Shown in pieces: positions 1-8,999 of a DNA stretch of 64,000 nucleotides (position 1 is its first letter; every line of letters begins with the position of its first letter). The DNA is taken from NCBI GenBank assembly GCA_947492175.1, contig CANLMQ010000010.1, forward strand, positions 133,530-197,529, in the 5' to 3' direction. This DNA is from an uncultured Draconibacterium sp. (GTDB taxonomy: Bacteria > Bacteroidota > Bacteroidia > Bacteroidales > Prolixibacteraceae). Made by a program: the position numbers and the translations under genes. The notes beneath the pieces are model-generated. The model was not told where the DNA came from and ran no database searches. It was given only the letters and a program-made list of their open reading frames with translations.

Positions 1-33
1 TTCGACCTAAACAACTGGGAACAAACAAAATAA
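1..33 (+). CDS. 3' end of a further YidC-sulfatase fusion paralogue (partial)
   Basis: Bases 1-33 read in frame as FDLNNWEQTK followed by TAA. The next two genes end with very similar tails: the first complete copy ends YDINNWIRTK and the second carries YDYNNWE near its C-terminus. The simplest reading is that the gene cut by the window edge is a third member of the same tandem family, only 17 bases upstream of the next start. Only ten residues are visible, so this rests on tail similarity and gene order. Confidence 0.65.
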   Translation, partial: FDLNNWEQTK

Positions 34-50
34 CCAACAAATACAATATT

Positions 51-3000
51 TTGTCGCCATTTATATACATAATACGCACCATTTTCGAAGCTGGTTATAA
101 CTTAACAGACAACTATGGAGTATCTATAATACTTTTAAGTTTTGCAATTTCGTTATTATTACTTCCCATTTTCATTTACATTGAAAAAGCCCAAAAGCGC
201 GATGCCTTTGTAAAAAAGCGCATGCAACCTTTGGTTAACGAAATTAAACAAGTGTACTCCGGGCAGGAACGTTACTATTATCTGAAAACACTAAACCGCC
301 AATTTGGATATAGCCATTTTAAAGCTCTTGTCCCGATTCTTAGCCTGCTGGTTCAGATCCCATTTTTTATTGCTGCATATAAATACCTTGAAAGTCTCGA
401 AGCCATTCAAGGCGTTTCGTTTGGGCCGCTATCCGATCTTTCGCAACCGGATCACCTGCTTGGCATTGTGAACGTGCTGCCCATACTGATGACAGCTATA
501 AATCTACTGACTGCTTGGTTTTACACCCGCCACGGAAATACATCGGAACGTAAGCAAATGATTGTAGTAGCCGGTATATTTTTAATTCTGCTTTTTAATC
601 TTCCATCCGGTTTGGTACTCTACTGGACCATGAACAATGTGTTTGCATTCTTCCGCCTGTTTATTACCAACCGGGAAGTATTCAATCGAAACATGTCTGA
701 ATCAATTGAGACTAATGAAAATACGATTCAGGATGGATGGTATTTTGTATTTCGCAAAAAACTGGAAAAAGAATTATTGCAGCACTGGCAAAGTTATCTT
801 TCAATAGCTGTTGTGTCATTCATTGTATTACAATTATTTGATATAACTATTGTTGGAAATGAAATTTCCATTCTCGTAAAAATAGCAGAACGTATAGCTG
901 CTACATTACTATTCTCCCTGCTTTTGGGCATTTTGAATTTGTATTCTTCCACCATTAAAGAACGAATAGAAAAAACTCCAACGCCAGTTGCAATCTCATT
1001 ACTGTTTGTTTCGGTTTATTTATACCTGGCATCGCTTTTTAATTACGAAGGAGTAAATGAGGATCTCGCAATTATGTCCCTGGTTCTTTCAATTATTCTT
1101 CAGGTCATTTGCGTGGTGAAAACCAAACTACTTTCAACGATAAAATTTAAACACTTTTTCCGCCTGGTATTGTTGATATGCCTCGGTATTCAAATCTTTC
1201 ATTTTCTCTCGCTAGAAAACACCCACATATTGGAAGTACTGAACCTGGGGAAAAGCAAAGGCAACTCAAAAATGCAGGATGTTGCCTTGTTTGGGTTATT
1301 CTTTGTGTTTATAATCGTGCCGTTTACTTTAAACGGAAAATCAAAAATCAACCACAAACCGGGATTCCTTTCCTTTGTGCTAAGTATTGTTTTCTTATCC
1401 GGATTTATCCTTCTGTGGAATCCGCTCATTACATTCTCATCATTTCCGGAAGCTTTCCGTTTTGGCACAGACTCAATCATTAACAGCGCATTCGTTTTAA
1501 TGGCCCAAATTATTCCGGGCTTGTTGTTAATCTATTGGATTTCTCCCAAAAGTCTTCGATTCTGGTTGTCTGTTATTTCTGTAATGCTGGTTTTAATAAG
1601 CGTTATCCACAGCACTATTATACCAATAAATGTTGGAACACTTCAAGGGCTTAATTACTCCAGAAGCAGCGAAATAGATACACCTTACCTTGAATATTTA
1701 ACAGAAGCTTTGGCCATTGTGGGGCTCTGTTTTTTAGTGCGATTCATCTATCGAAAAAATAAACTCAGGAGCCTGAATATATTCCTTTTGCTATTAAATA
1801 TAATTGTAATCGGGCAGGCAATTTTCGCTTTAAACGCTGCATATTTAAATCGTATTGATGAAGGTGACAGAATTGTAAGTCAGTCAAAAAGTATTGACGT
1901 TACAGATCATAACATCACCTTGTCGAAAGATCAGGAAAATGTGGTTGTGATAATGCTGGATATGATTGAAGGCTGGTTCTTTCAGCGTTATTTGGACGAA
2001 AGCCCAAAAAACCAAAAGAATTTCGATGGTTTTACCTATTATCCCAACACTGTTTCATCAACGAATTACACCGGGGGATCGATGCCGGGACTGATCGGCG
2101 GATATGAATTTGCCCCTTTGCTTTTGGATCAGGATAAAGAGCATACACTTGGTAAAAAAATGACCAGCGCTGCCGAAACCTTACGCGACAAAGCGCAAGC
2201 GAGCGGCTATTTTTATTCCTGCAGCGATTTGCCTTACTGCAAAATCGACAAAAGGACTTACGATCGTTTCATCCCAGTTTGGAGCGATAACTGGAGCCCG
2301 TTAAAAAAGGTACTTAATATTGGACAGTCTCGTAATATTGGCGTGGAGATATTAAGGTACAATGCCTTGTTTTTCAGCTCTCCCCTGCTGTTTAAATCGG
2401 TTATTTACGATAACGGATCCTGGCATATGCATCAAACAGGTGTTAATGAACACAACGACATTACCCGGCATTACAACTCGTTGCGCGCACTTCCCTACAT
2501 TACTGACAATAAAGCAAACCGGAGAACCTACACCTTTATGTCGTACAAAGCCACACATTTTCCGTGGGATATTATTGACGAAAATGGTTCGTTTGTGCCA
2601 AATGTAGATCCTTATACCAACAATAAGTGGGGACTGGATATTGTTTCGCAGTGGATAAATGTGCTAAAATCATTAGATGTTTACGATAATACACGTATTA
2701 TTATTGTCAGCGACCACGGATTACGACATGTAAAAGACACCGCTGCAGTAATGATTGATCATCCCTACCAAAACATTAACTACGATAAAGTTCCTTTTGC
2801 CGACATGCTAAATTTTTCTTCGTTATTATTGGTAAAAGATTTTTCATCAACCGGAGAAATTTCGATAGATTCGACGCTGATGAGTTCGCTTGATGTTCAG
2901 AATATTTCATTTAACGGTAATTCTCCATTAAGGATTGATTCTATCGAAAAAAGAACTTTTAATGCACTTAAGGTATCATGGAAAATTAAAATGTTCGAGA

Positions 3001-3080
3001 ATACAAACTACCCGATACTTCGGAGCTACAAAATAAAGGAGAACATATACGACATAAACAATTGGATCAGAACAAAATAA
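51..3080 (+). CDS. YidC/Oxa1-like domain fused to alkaline-phosphatase/sulfatase-superfamily domain, copy A
   Basis: A 1009-residue polytopic protein. Residues 1-215 match the conserved YidC/Oxa1/Alb3 insertase core, including FNLPSGLVLYWTMNN. Residues about 235-610 add many hydrophobic segments. Residues 630-1009 form an alkaline-phosphatase-superfamily domain with metal-ligand candidates D637 (IMLDMIEGW) and D888-H889 (VSDHG) and nucleophile candidate T674 in NYTGGSMPG. There is no C/S-x-P-x-R formylglycine motif, so a phospho- or sulfo-group transferase of the LtaS/EptA kind is more likely than a true sulfatase. The start is a TTG; no ATG lies upstream in frame, and the alignment with copy B supports beginning near here. 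The next copy starts six bases after the stop. Inference: decoration of surface polymers with a charged group. The YidC part is unlikely to be the housekeeping insertase because the locus repeats it. Confidence 0.8.
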   Translation: MSPFIYIIRTIFEAGYNLTDNYGVSIILLSFAISLLLLPIFIYIEKAQKRDAFVKKRMQPLVNEIKQVYSGQERYYYLKTLNRQFGYSHFKALVPILSLLVQIPFFIAAYKYLESLEAIQGVSFGPLSDLSQPDHLLGIVNVLPILMTAINLLTAWFYTRHGNTSERKQMIVVAGIFLILLFNLPSGLVLYWTMNNVFAFFRLFITNREVFNRNMSESIETNENTIQDGWYFVFRKKLEKELLQHWQSYLSIAVVSFIVLQLFDITIVGNEISILVKIAERIAATLLFSLLLGILNLYSSTIKERIEKTPTPVAISLLFVSVYLYLASLFNYEGVNEDLAIMSLVLSIILQVICVVKTKLLSTIKFKHFFRLVLLICLGIQIFHFLSLENTHILEVLNLGKSKGNSKMQDVALFGLFFVFIIVPFTLNGKSKINHKPGFLSFVLSIVFLSGFILLWNPLITFSSFPEAFRFGTDSIINSAFVLMAQIIPGLLLIYWISPKSLRFWLSVISVMLVLISVIHSTIIPINVGTLQGLNYSRSSEIDTPYLEYLTEALAIVGLCFLVRFIYRKNKLRSLNIFLLLLNIIVIGQAIFALNAAYLNRIDEGDRIVSQSKSIDVTDHNITLSKDQENVVVIMLDMIEGWFFQRYLDESPKNQKNFDGFTYYPNTVSSTNYTGGSMPGLIGGYEFAPLLLDQDKEHTLGKKMTSAAETLRDKAQASGYFYSCSDLPYCKIDKRTYDRFIPVWSDNWSPLKKVLNIGQSRNIGVEILRYNALFFSSPLLFKSVIYDNGSWHMHQTGVNEHNDITRHYNSLRALPYITDNKANRRTYTFMSYKATHFPWDIIDENGSFVPNVDPYTNNKWGLDIVSQWINVLKSLDVYDNTRIIIVSDHGLRHVKDTAAVMIDHPYQNINYDKVPFADMLNFSSLLLVKDFSSTGEISIDSTLMSSLDVQNISFNGNSPLRIDSIEKRTFNALKVSWKIKMFENTNYPILRSYKIKENIYDINNWIRTK

Positions 3081-3086
3081 TTATAC

Positions 3087-6000
3087 ATGGATAAAATATT
3101 TTCACCATTTATATTTTTAGTCCGTACCATTTTTGAGGCCGGTTATAACCTAACAGGCAGCTATGGATTGGCAATACTGCTTTTAAGTTTTGTTATTTCG
3201 TTGTTGTTGCTTCCCATATTCATTTATATCGAAAAAGCGAAAAAACACGACGATGCCATTAAAAAGCGTATGCAACCTTTGGTGGATGAAATTAAGCAGG
3301 TATACACTGGACAGGAGCGTTATTATTATCTAAAAACATTAAACCGGCAATTTGGATACAGCCAGTTTAAAGCACTCATTCCGATATTAAGTTTGTTGGT
3401 ACAAATACCGTTTTTTATTGCCGCGTATCAATACCTCGATAACCTCGAAGCGATTCAAGGTATATCGTATGGGCCATTAACAGACCTTTCAAAACCCGAC
3501 CACTTATTTGGAATAGTAAATGTACTGCCGATATTAATGACAGTTGTTAATCTACTCACCGCCTGGTTTTACACCCGAAACGGCAATACTTCGGAACGCA
3601 AACAAATGATTGTTGTAGCTGGAGTATTTTTAGTACTGCTATTTAATCTACCATCAGGATTGGTTCTCTACTGGACAATGAATAACCTATTTGCATTTTT
3701 ACGCCTGTTTGTTACCAATAGAGAGGTGTTTAAGCGTACTGATAAATCAGCTACAACTATTTCATTATCAAGATTGCTTCCAACCCTATTTATTGTTTTT
3801 TCATTTATTACAGTAATAGGGCAAATTAACTGGGCTTTAAAACGTAGTTTAGTATCACTACCTGAACGCATCCTTGCATCATTGTTTCTATCAATGCTTA
3901 TTACCTGTATTATTGGATTGCTTTTCAGCTCGTTTCGGACTTCTATAAAAGACGATATCCTAACGAATAAGAAACAGTATATCCATGCTACACAGTTTTC
4001 GATTGTTCTTGCTTTACTTGCTGCTGTCTATTGGTCGATTACTCACCAATTCGACCATTTTATTGATTTGACATTACAACTTTCAGGAATAACTATTGTT
4101 TTAGTATGGTCCTGTATCCTGATTAAAACACTGCTAAAAAAAGCGATACATAATATACAACAGCTTTATATTAATCCTCGAGTACTTTATATCGCATTTG
4201 CAGCAGTTATCTACTTTTATCTTTCCGGCAAATATTATTATCACGAAGTAAATAATGCATTACTTGTTGTATCAATTGTTGTGTTAATTCCATTACAAAT
4301 ACTTTTGGTATTCAGGTTTTTTAGCAATAAATACCGAGGTTCTGTTTTATGGAGTCTATCGCTTATTTTTTCAAGTATTTTACTCCTTATTCAAACCGAA
4401 ATATTTTTGGTAACAATGCGTAACGATTTTACGCTTTCCTACTGGTTATCAATACCCGAGAATATAAAAGAACAGTGCACTTTTTCTTCTATTATTTTCA
4501 GTGGAATTCTGTCATCCGTGTTACCATTTTATTTCGCGGTAAAAAGGAAGTCTGAAAATAAAAAAAGTTTTATCCGGGAATGGATTGTTGCATTTTCTTT
4601 GGTAACATTTTATATGGTCTCACTGGTATTTTGGTGGAAGCCCTTGATGGTTTATGCATCTTTTCCGTACAACTTCAACTTTGTTGCAACCGACATCATC
4701 ATAAACAATTTTAGTATTGCATTATTCGCAATTATTTTTGCTGTTGTTGTGTTTGTAATCTCTCCCAATCAACTCAGAAAAGGACTTATTAAGCTAATGC
4801 TGGGTTTATCGATATTGTTTTATGTGAACACTTTTCTTGTACCAGTAAACGTAGGAACACTGCAAGACAGTATGTTTTCGGAAGAAAATAAACTTGCTTT
4901 CAACTTATGGTATTATGTTTTGGAATTTGCTTTTATTACAAGTGCTATGATATTTGTTTCGTATCTAGTAAAACAAAACTATCATAAATATGTAAATATC
5001 GCTTTAGGATTTTTTATCCTTATTACAATTGGGCAAAGTAGCTACGTAGCGGGAACGAAAGGCAATTTTTTTGTCGAAAATCAAGATCTAAAAAACGAAG
5101 TAACTGTTGATAAAGTAATTCCCTTCTCACAAACCAAAGAAAATATTCTATTCTTTATTCCCGATGGGTTACAGGGCTGGTTTATGAAAGACCTTCTCGA
5201 AGAACACCCGGAATACAAAGAGATTTTCAAAGGTTTCAAGTGGTATCCAAACACAGTTTCTACATCGAACTTTACGTATGCATCGATGCCCGCCATGATG
5301 AGTGGCAACACCTTTAATATTGCCAATATGAATGCAATGAACGAGGGATCGATACTAAACAAATACCGACTTTCTACTGAAGCATTTTACAAAAGAGTAA
5401 AAGACAATGGTTACTATTTCTCGAGTGGTAAAATGGGCTACTCCAGTGTTGACTGGGATCGTTTTGATAATTTTATTCCCTGGTGGGATCCTTCATGGGA
5501 TAAGGTGCTGAAACTTGGAAGCAGTATCGAAATATGGTATACCCGCTTTTGGGAAAACTCCTTATTTTATGGAGTTCCTCTGTGTTTAAAACCATTAATT
5601 TATAACGAACGAGATTGGCTGGTACATTTCGACGAGTCATACCAAAAGAATAACGAAACAATACCGCACTATTTTGTGCAAATACTGCCGAACATATCAG
5701 TAAATACAAGTACTGATAAGAATTTTATTTTCTTCCACACCTCATATACACATGCACCATGGAACGTTGTAGAAAACGGACAGATTACTAAAAATGTTAG
5801 CCCTTACCGTAATCAAGAAAAATTCTTTTATGATTTCTCGAAATGGATGATATGGTTGCAGGAAAACAACGTATATGACAATACTAAAATCGTTATTGCA
5901 TCCGATCATGGTCCTGAGTGGTATCATTTCGATGGAAAAGCAGAAGTAGATGTCCCTTTGGAGAACTATAACTACAACAAGTTTAGAAAAGATCTGTTTC

Positions 6001-6299
6001 TGCGGTTAAATTGTTTAATACTTGTGAAAGATTTTAATGCAAAAGGACAGCTCGAAGAAGATTGGAGAACAATGAGCAACGCCGACATTCCGTCGATTGT
6101 ATTTAACGATAACGATCCAACCCAAGGAGAGGAGCAAGTTGGGCGCGAAATATATACATTCCTGACATGGTGGCACCAGGATCTTAAAAACCGGTCGAAA
6201 TATAACATCCGTCAATCTTTTAAAGTCAAAGGAAATATTTACGATTACAACAATTGGGAATTGATGGAAGCGAATGAACAAGATGAAGCGCAACAATAG
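3087..6299 (+). CDS. YidC/Oxa1-like domain fused to alkaline-phosphatase/sulfatase-superfamily domain, copy B
   Basis: A 1070-residue paralogue of the preceding gene. The first 215 residues are nearly the same as copy A (YidC core, FNLPSGLVLYWTMNN again). The central membrane region (about 220-670) has diverged strongly. The C-terminal catalytic domain keeps D693 (FFIPDGLQGW), T730 in NFTYASMPA, and D940-H941-G942 (IASDHG). The invariant insertase part with drifting middle and C-terminal parts suggests gene duplication followed by change of acceptor specificity. The ATG start is clear. The gene lies six bases after copy A and is therefore co-transcribed. The substrate cannot be read from sequence; the neighbouring acyl-transfer genes point to an exported polysaccharide or lipid-linked glycan. 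Confidence 0.82.
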   Translation: MDKIFSPFIFLVRTIFEAGYNLTGSYGLAILLLSFVISLLLLPIFIYIEKAKKHDDAIKKRMQPLVDEIKQVYTGQERYYYLKTLNRQFGYSQFKALIPILSLLVQIPFFIAAYQYLDNLEAIQGISYGPLTDLSKPDHLFGIVNVLPILMTVVNLLTAWFYTRNGNTSERKQMIVVAGVFLVLLFNLPSGLVLYWTMNNLFAFLRLFVTNREVFKRTDKSATTISLSRLLPTLFIVFSFITVIGQINWALKRSLVSLPERILASLFLSMLITCIIGLLFSSFRTSIKDDILTNKKQYIHATQFSIVLALLAAVYWSITHQFDHFIDLTLQLSGITIVLVWSCILIKTLLKKAIHNIQQLYINPRVLYIAFAAVIYFYLSGKYYYHEVNNALLVVSIVVLIPLQILLVFRFFSNKYRGSVLWSLSLIFSSILLLIQTEIFLVTMRNDFTLSYWLSIPENIKEQCTFSSIIFSGILSSVLPFYFAVKRKSENKKSFIREWIVAFSLVTFYMVSLVFWWKPLMVYASFPYNFNFVATDIIINNFSIALFAIIFAVVVFVISPNQLRKGLIKLMLGLSILFYVNTFLVPVNVGTLQDSMFSEENKLAFNLWYYVLEFAFITSAMIFVSYLVKQNYHKYVNIALGFFILITIGQSSYVAGTKGNFFVENQDLKNEVTVDKVIPFSQTKENILFFIPDGLQGWFMKDLLEEHPEYKEIFKGFKWYPNTVSTSNFTYASMPAMMSGNTFNIANMNAMNEGSILNKYRLSTEAFYKRVKDNGYYFSSGKMGYSSVDWDRFDNFIPWWDPSWDKVLKLGSSIEIWYTRFWENSLFYGVPLCLKPLIYNERDWLVHFDESYQKNNETIPHYFVQILPNISVNTSTDKNFIFFHTSYTHAPWNVVENGQITKNVSPYRNQEKFFYDFSKWMIWLQENNVYDNTKIVIASDHGPEWYHFDGKAEVDVPLENYNYNKFRKDLFLRLNCLILVKDFNAKGQLEEDWRTMSNADIPSIVFNDNDPTQGEEQVGREIYTFLTWWHQDLKNRSKYNIRQSFKVKGNIYDYNNWELMEANEQDEAQQ

Positions 6300-6364
6300 A
6301 TACTATTTCAGATTTAGTATTATTTGAACATGATCTGTTACATCAGAACAATAAATATAATGCT

Positions 6365-6904
6365 ATGAAAAAATTAAAATTTGTTACAATCCTTTTATTA
6401 CTAAGTTTAATTATAGCTTGCGAAAAAGACGATGAATCGGAAAAATATGAGATTGACAATGATGTAGAATATTATAAAGATTACGTTCCGGACCTTGTAA
6501 TTCAAAAAAATGATTCGGTGCCGATTGATGTCGACAATGATGGTTCAATGGATATTGTTATTATCTGGACTGATCCAAAAGAAATAAAATGTTTGAATGA
6601 TAATATTAGATTTTCACATGGTAAGTATCCAGGCTCTGCGACTGCTAATCTAAATATAATTGAATTTAACGAAATTATTGGAGAATCACTGGATTGGTTT
6701 TCTTTCGATATATTATATCCAAATAGTATTGAATATGTTGGATTAAGAAAAAAAGTAAAAGAGAAATACAACACAAATCTTAGTTTGTATTATTATGGTT
6801 GGATTAAAATTAGTGTTGAAGAAGAAACTGTAACTATTAGAGAATTATATTTTAGAAAAGAACCTGACACAGTCATCAGAGCAGGAATAACATCATATGA
6901 ATAA
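6365..6904 (+). CDS. small lipoprotein of unknown function
   Basis: 179 residues beginning with a lipoprotein signal peptide: basic start, hydrophobic core, then a lipobox LIIAC with the lipidated Cys at about residue 19, followed by an acidic stretch (EKDDESEKYE) that is typical of surface-exposed Bacteroidota lipoproteins. The rest has a DVDNDGSMDIV segment resembling an EF-hand-like Asp-rich calcium loop (FG-GAP-like), so calcium binding is possible. No family is recognised. It lies between the YidC-sulfatase genes and the GH16-like lipoprotein and is probably part of the same surface locus. The gene is distinctly AT-rich compared with its neighbours. Confidence 0.7.
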   Translation: MKKLKFVTILLLLSLIIACEKDDESEKYEIDNDVEYYKDYVPDLVIQKNDSVPIDVDNDGSMDIVIIWTDPKEIKCLNDNIRFSHGKYPGSATANLNIIEFNEIIGESLDWFSFDILYPNSIEYVGLRKKVKEKYNTNLSLYYYGWIKISVEEETVTIRELYFRKEPDTVIRAGITSYE

Positions 6905-6965
6905 TTTATGTTGGCTAGATAATATAATATCAACTTAGCTACAAAGCAACTGAACCAGATGATTA

Positions 6966-6973
6966 TAACTTTG
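6966..6973 (+). promoter_or_regulatory. Bacteroidota -7 box before the GH16-like lipoprotein gene
   Basis: TAACTTTG matches the TAnnTTTG consensus of the Bacteroidota primary sigma factor and lies 23 bases before the ATG at 6997. No good TTTG -33 element is present at the usual distance, so this is a moderate call. It would start a transcript covering the lipoprotein, MBOAT and SGNH genes. Confidence 0.5.
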
Positions 6974-6996
6974 CGCAAAAATAAAACTTAAACTTG

Positions 6997-8985
6997 ATGA
7001 ATAAACAATTCAGACTTTTAATATTGTTGGGCATAATTAGTTCAATATTTTTTTCATGCTCAAAAACACCTGATAGCATGATTAAAAAATTCGACCCAAT
7101 ATCCAACATGAGTGGAAAAGACACGGTTGCGCTAGCAATGGACTTGGATAATGCGATCGTGAATGGAATTATCATTCCATCATCAAAACAAACTGCCGAT
7201 GGCTACTTTTCACTTGGTTTTGAAATTGACAAAACTGAAGCATCGAAACAATATTATTACAAAATATACTACCAGAATAGTAGCTATAAATTCCCGGAGA
7301 TTAAGAATGGCAATATTCACCCCTATTGTCACGAAAACTTTTACGGAAGCTGGGAAGATGTATCTACAGGATTTAAAGCAATTACCGGCAACAGCGTAAC
7401 AGATAAATTCCGAATTGTTGGAAATCCGCGTGACGAAAGATTGTATTATGGTGGAGATATAAGTAAACAGGTATTTAGTAAGGAACGAATTGAGGGACTA
7501 AAAAATGCCATGCGGAATACACCGGATTGGTTCAAATCAATTCAGGAGAAAGCCCAAAAAGAAAACCGGGATATTGAGCAGCAGCTTTTTCTTGATGCCT
7601 TGTGGATGATAAAAGATGAATCGCGGAAAGGTGATTTTAACCACCGCTGGAAAAGAAATCCGCGGGTTGGGAATTATGAGTTTATGCTTGTTGTAGCTGA
7701 TGAAGATGCTTTAGCAAATCTCCCTGATTACATTAAAAACATTGGTCAAACCGATGAAAACAGTTCTTTCATCAATCCATTTTACTATTTCAGAAATGGA
7801 GAAGGAAGCAAAATGGACGGTATTGCGGTGATGACATCGGAGCGTGTTTTAAAAGTATCGGCAACCATCGATCCCGGCAAAGGTTTATATATAAATCCGG
7901 CACAACAACGCGACGAGAATATTGATACGCAATACCTCTCAAACGCATGTAACAGCACCGAGGATTTGTACGAAAACGCCCAGTTCGAGCAGTATTCGCA
8001 TGCTATCGACAGAGGATACACGATGAGAAATGTTCCGTTGGTACGCAATGTAATTAACGAACCTTATTCTCAGGATGATTTTTTCGGCGCCATGGAAAAA
8101 TACGATTCAACAGAGTTAATTGTAGGACATTCGTTTAACAGCCAAACGCCATGCGAAACAGCGTTTATCGAAGACAGCACGCTCACCTTAATTAATCCGG
8201 GCAACGTTGAGGGACAGGAATTACGCAAGCAAAATGTCGGAGCAAAAACACGCATTGGTTTTACTTATGGCAAATTCCGGGGAAAGATTAAATTTCCGAG
8301 ACAATTGAATAAAGATAACGTTTGGAACGGCATTACAAATGCATTCTGGTTAATCTACCAGGACGAAGCAGAATGGAATAACCGCCGCCCAGCTGAACAA
8401 GACGGTTTTATTCCTAAAGGAGAAGACGGAGAAGAATCATTAACCAAAAAGCAAAAAAATTATTTTTATTCCGAGATAGATATCGAGATTGTAAAAACAT
8501 CGCCAACATGGGATAATAAGCAGTTTTTGAAAGACGATGACAGGGAATCGGATAATGTAATGTTCTGTTGTACCAACTGGGATCTAGCAAATCAAGATCC
8601 TCCGAAGTTTTTTAAGGGAGTTGATGATATATCATATAAGGATAAAACCTTTGAACTTCATCGTTGGACCGATCATTACAAAGCAGTAACATCAAAATAT
8701 CCAGTTAATAACGATAAATTATACGATCCGGAATTTTTCTACTATGAAATTGAATGGAAACCAACCGAAATTATTTGGAGAGCGGGACCTACGCCTGACA
8801 ATATGGAACTTTGTGGGTATATGAACGACAAATACACCTCGATACCGAACAACCAAATGTTATGTATTATTACACAAGAATTCCATTATGCAGAGTGGTG
8901 GCCATTTCAGCCGTTTTCACAGAATGGCGTTCCATTTCCTAAAAACGATATTGAAGGTAAAGTGTATGAAATTGTTGTTGAATAA
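6997..8985 (+). CDS. lipoprotein with GH16-like (concanavalin-fold) glycanase domain
   Basis: 662 residues starting at the ATG at 6997; a TTG just upstream is in frame but unneeded. The N-terminus is a lipoprotein signal with lipobox IFFSC. From about residue 415 the sequence follows the GH16 pattern: a KFRGKIKFPR strand, then WNGITNAFWLIYQ, the catalytic signature E493-I-D495-I-E497 (nucleophile, assisting Asp, acid/base), and a late YYEIEWKPTEIIWR strand as in GH16 beta-sandwiches. This suggests endo-hydrolysis or transglycosylation of a beta-glucan, galactan or similar polymer at the outer surface. Residues about 169-207 carry a helical motif shared with the C-terminus of the SGNH protein downstream. 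By position it could play the role of AlgL or BcsZ, trimming the polymer being modified. The specificity is unknown. Confidence 0.7.
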   Translation: MNKQFRLLILLGIISSIFFSCSKTPDSMIKKFDPISNMSGKDTVALAMDLDNAIVNGIIIPSSKQTADGYFSLGFEIDKTEASKQYYYKIYYQNSSYKFPEIKNGNIHPYCHENFYGSWEDVSTGFKAITGNSVTDKFRIVGNPRDERLYYGGDISKQVFSKERIEGLKNAMRNTPDWFKSIQEKAQKENRDIEQQLFLDALWMIKDESRKGDFNHRWKRNPRVGNYEFMLVVADEDALANLPDYIKNIGQTDENSSFINPFYYFRNGEGSKMDGIAVMTSERVLKVSATIDPGKGLYINPAQQRDENIDTQYLSNACNSTEDLYENAQFEQYSHAIDRGYTMRNVPLVRNVINEPYSQDDFFGAMEKYDSTELIVGHSFNSQTPCETAFIEDSTLTLINPGNVEGQELRKQNVGAKTRIGFTYGKFRGKIKFPRQLNKDNVWNGITNAFWLIYQDEAEWNNRRPAEQDGFIPKGEDGEESLTKKQKNYFYSEIDIEIVKTSPTWDNKQFLKDDDRESDNVMFCCTNWDLANQDPPKFFKGVDDISYKDKTFELHRWTDHYKAVTSKYPVNNDKLYDPEFFYYEIEWKPTEIIWRAGPTPDNMELCGYMNDKYTSIPNNQMLCIITQEFHYAEWWPFQPFSQNGVPFPKNDIEGKVYEIVVE

Positions 8986-8999
8986 GTTATTTAATAAAT

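Noticed and set aside
51..800. Reading the first gene as the housekeeping membrane insertase YidC
   Set aside because: The frame continues for 1009 residues into a phosphatase-superfamily domain, there are tandem copies, and the large periplasmic domain of Bacteroidota YidC is missing at the N-terminus.
2050..2100. Formylglycine-type sulfatase motif in the YidC fusions
   Set aside because: The S-M-P-G-L stretch lacks the Arg of C/S-x-P-x-R, so a true sulfatase active site is not supported; a Thr nucleophile fits better.
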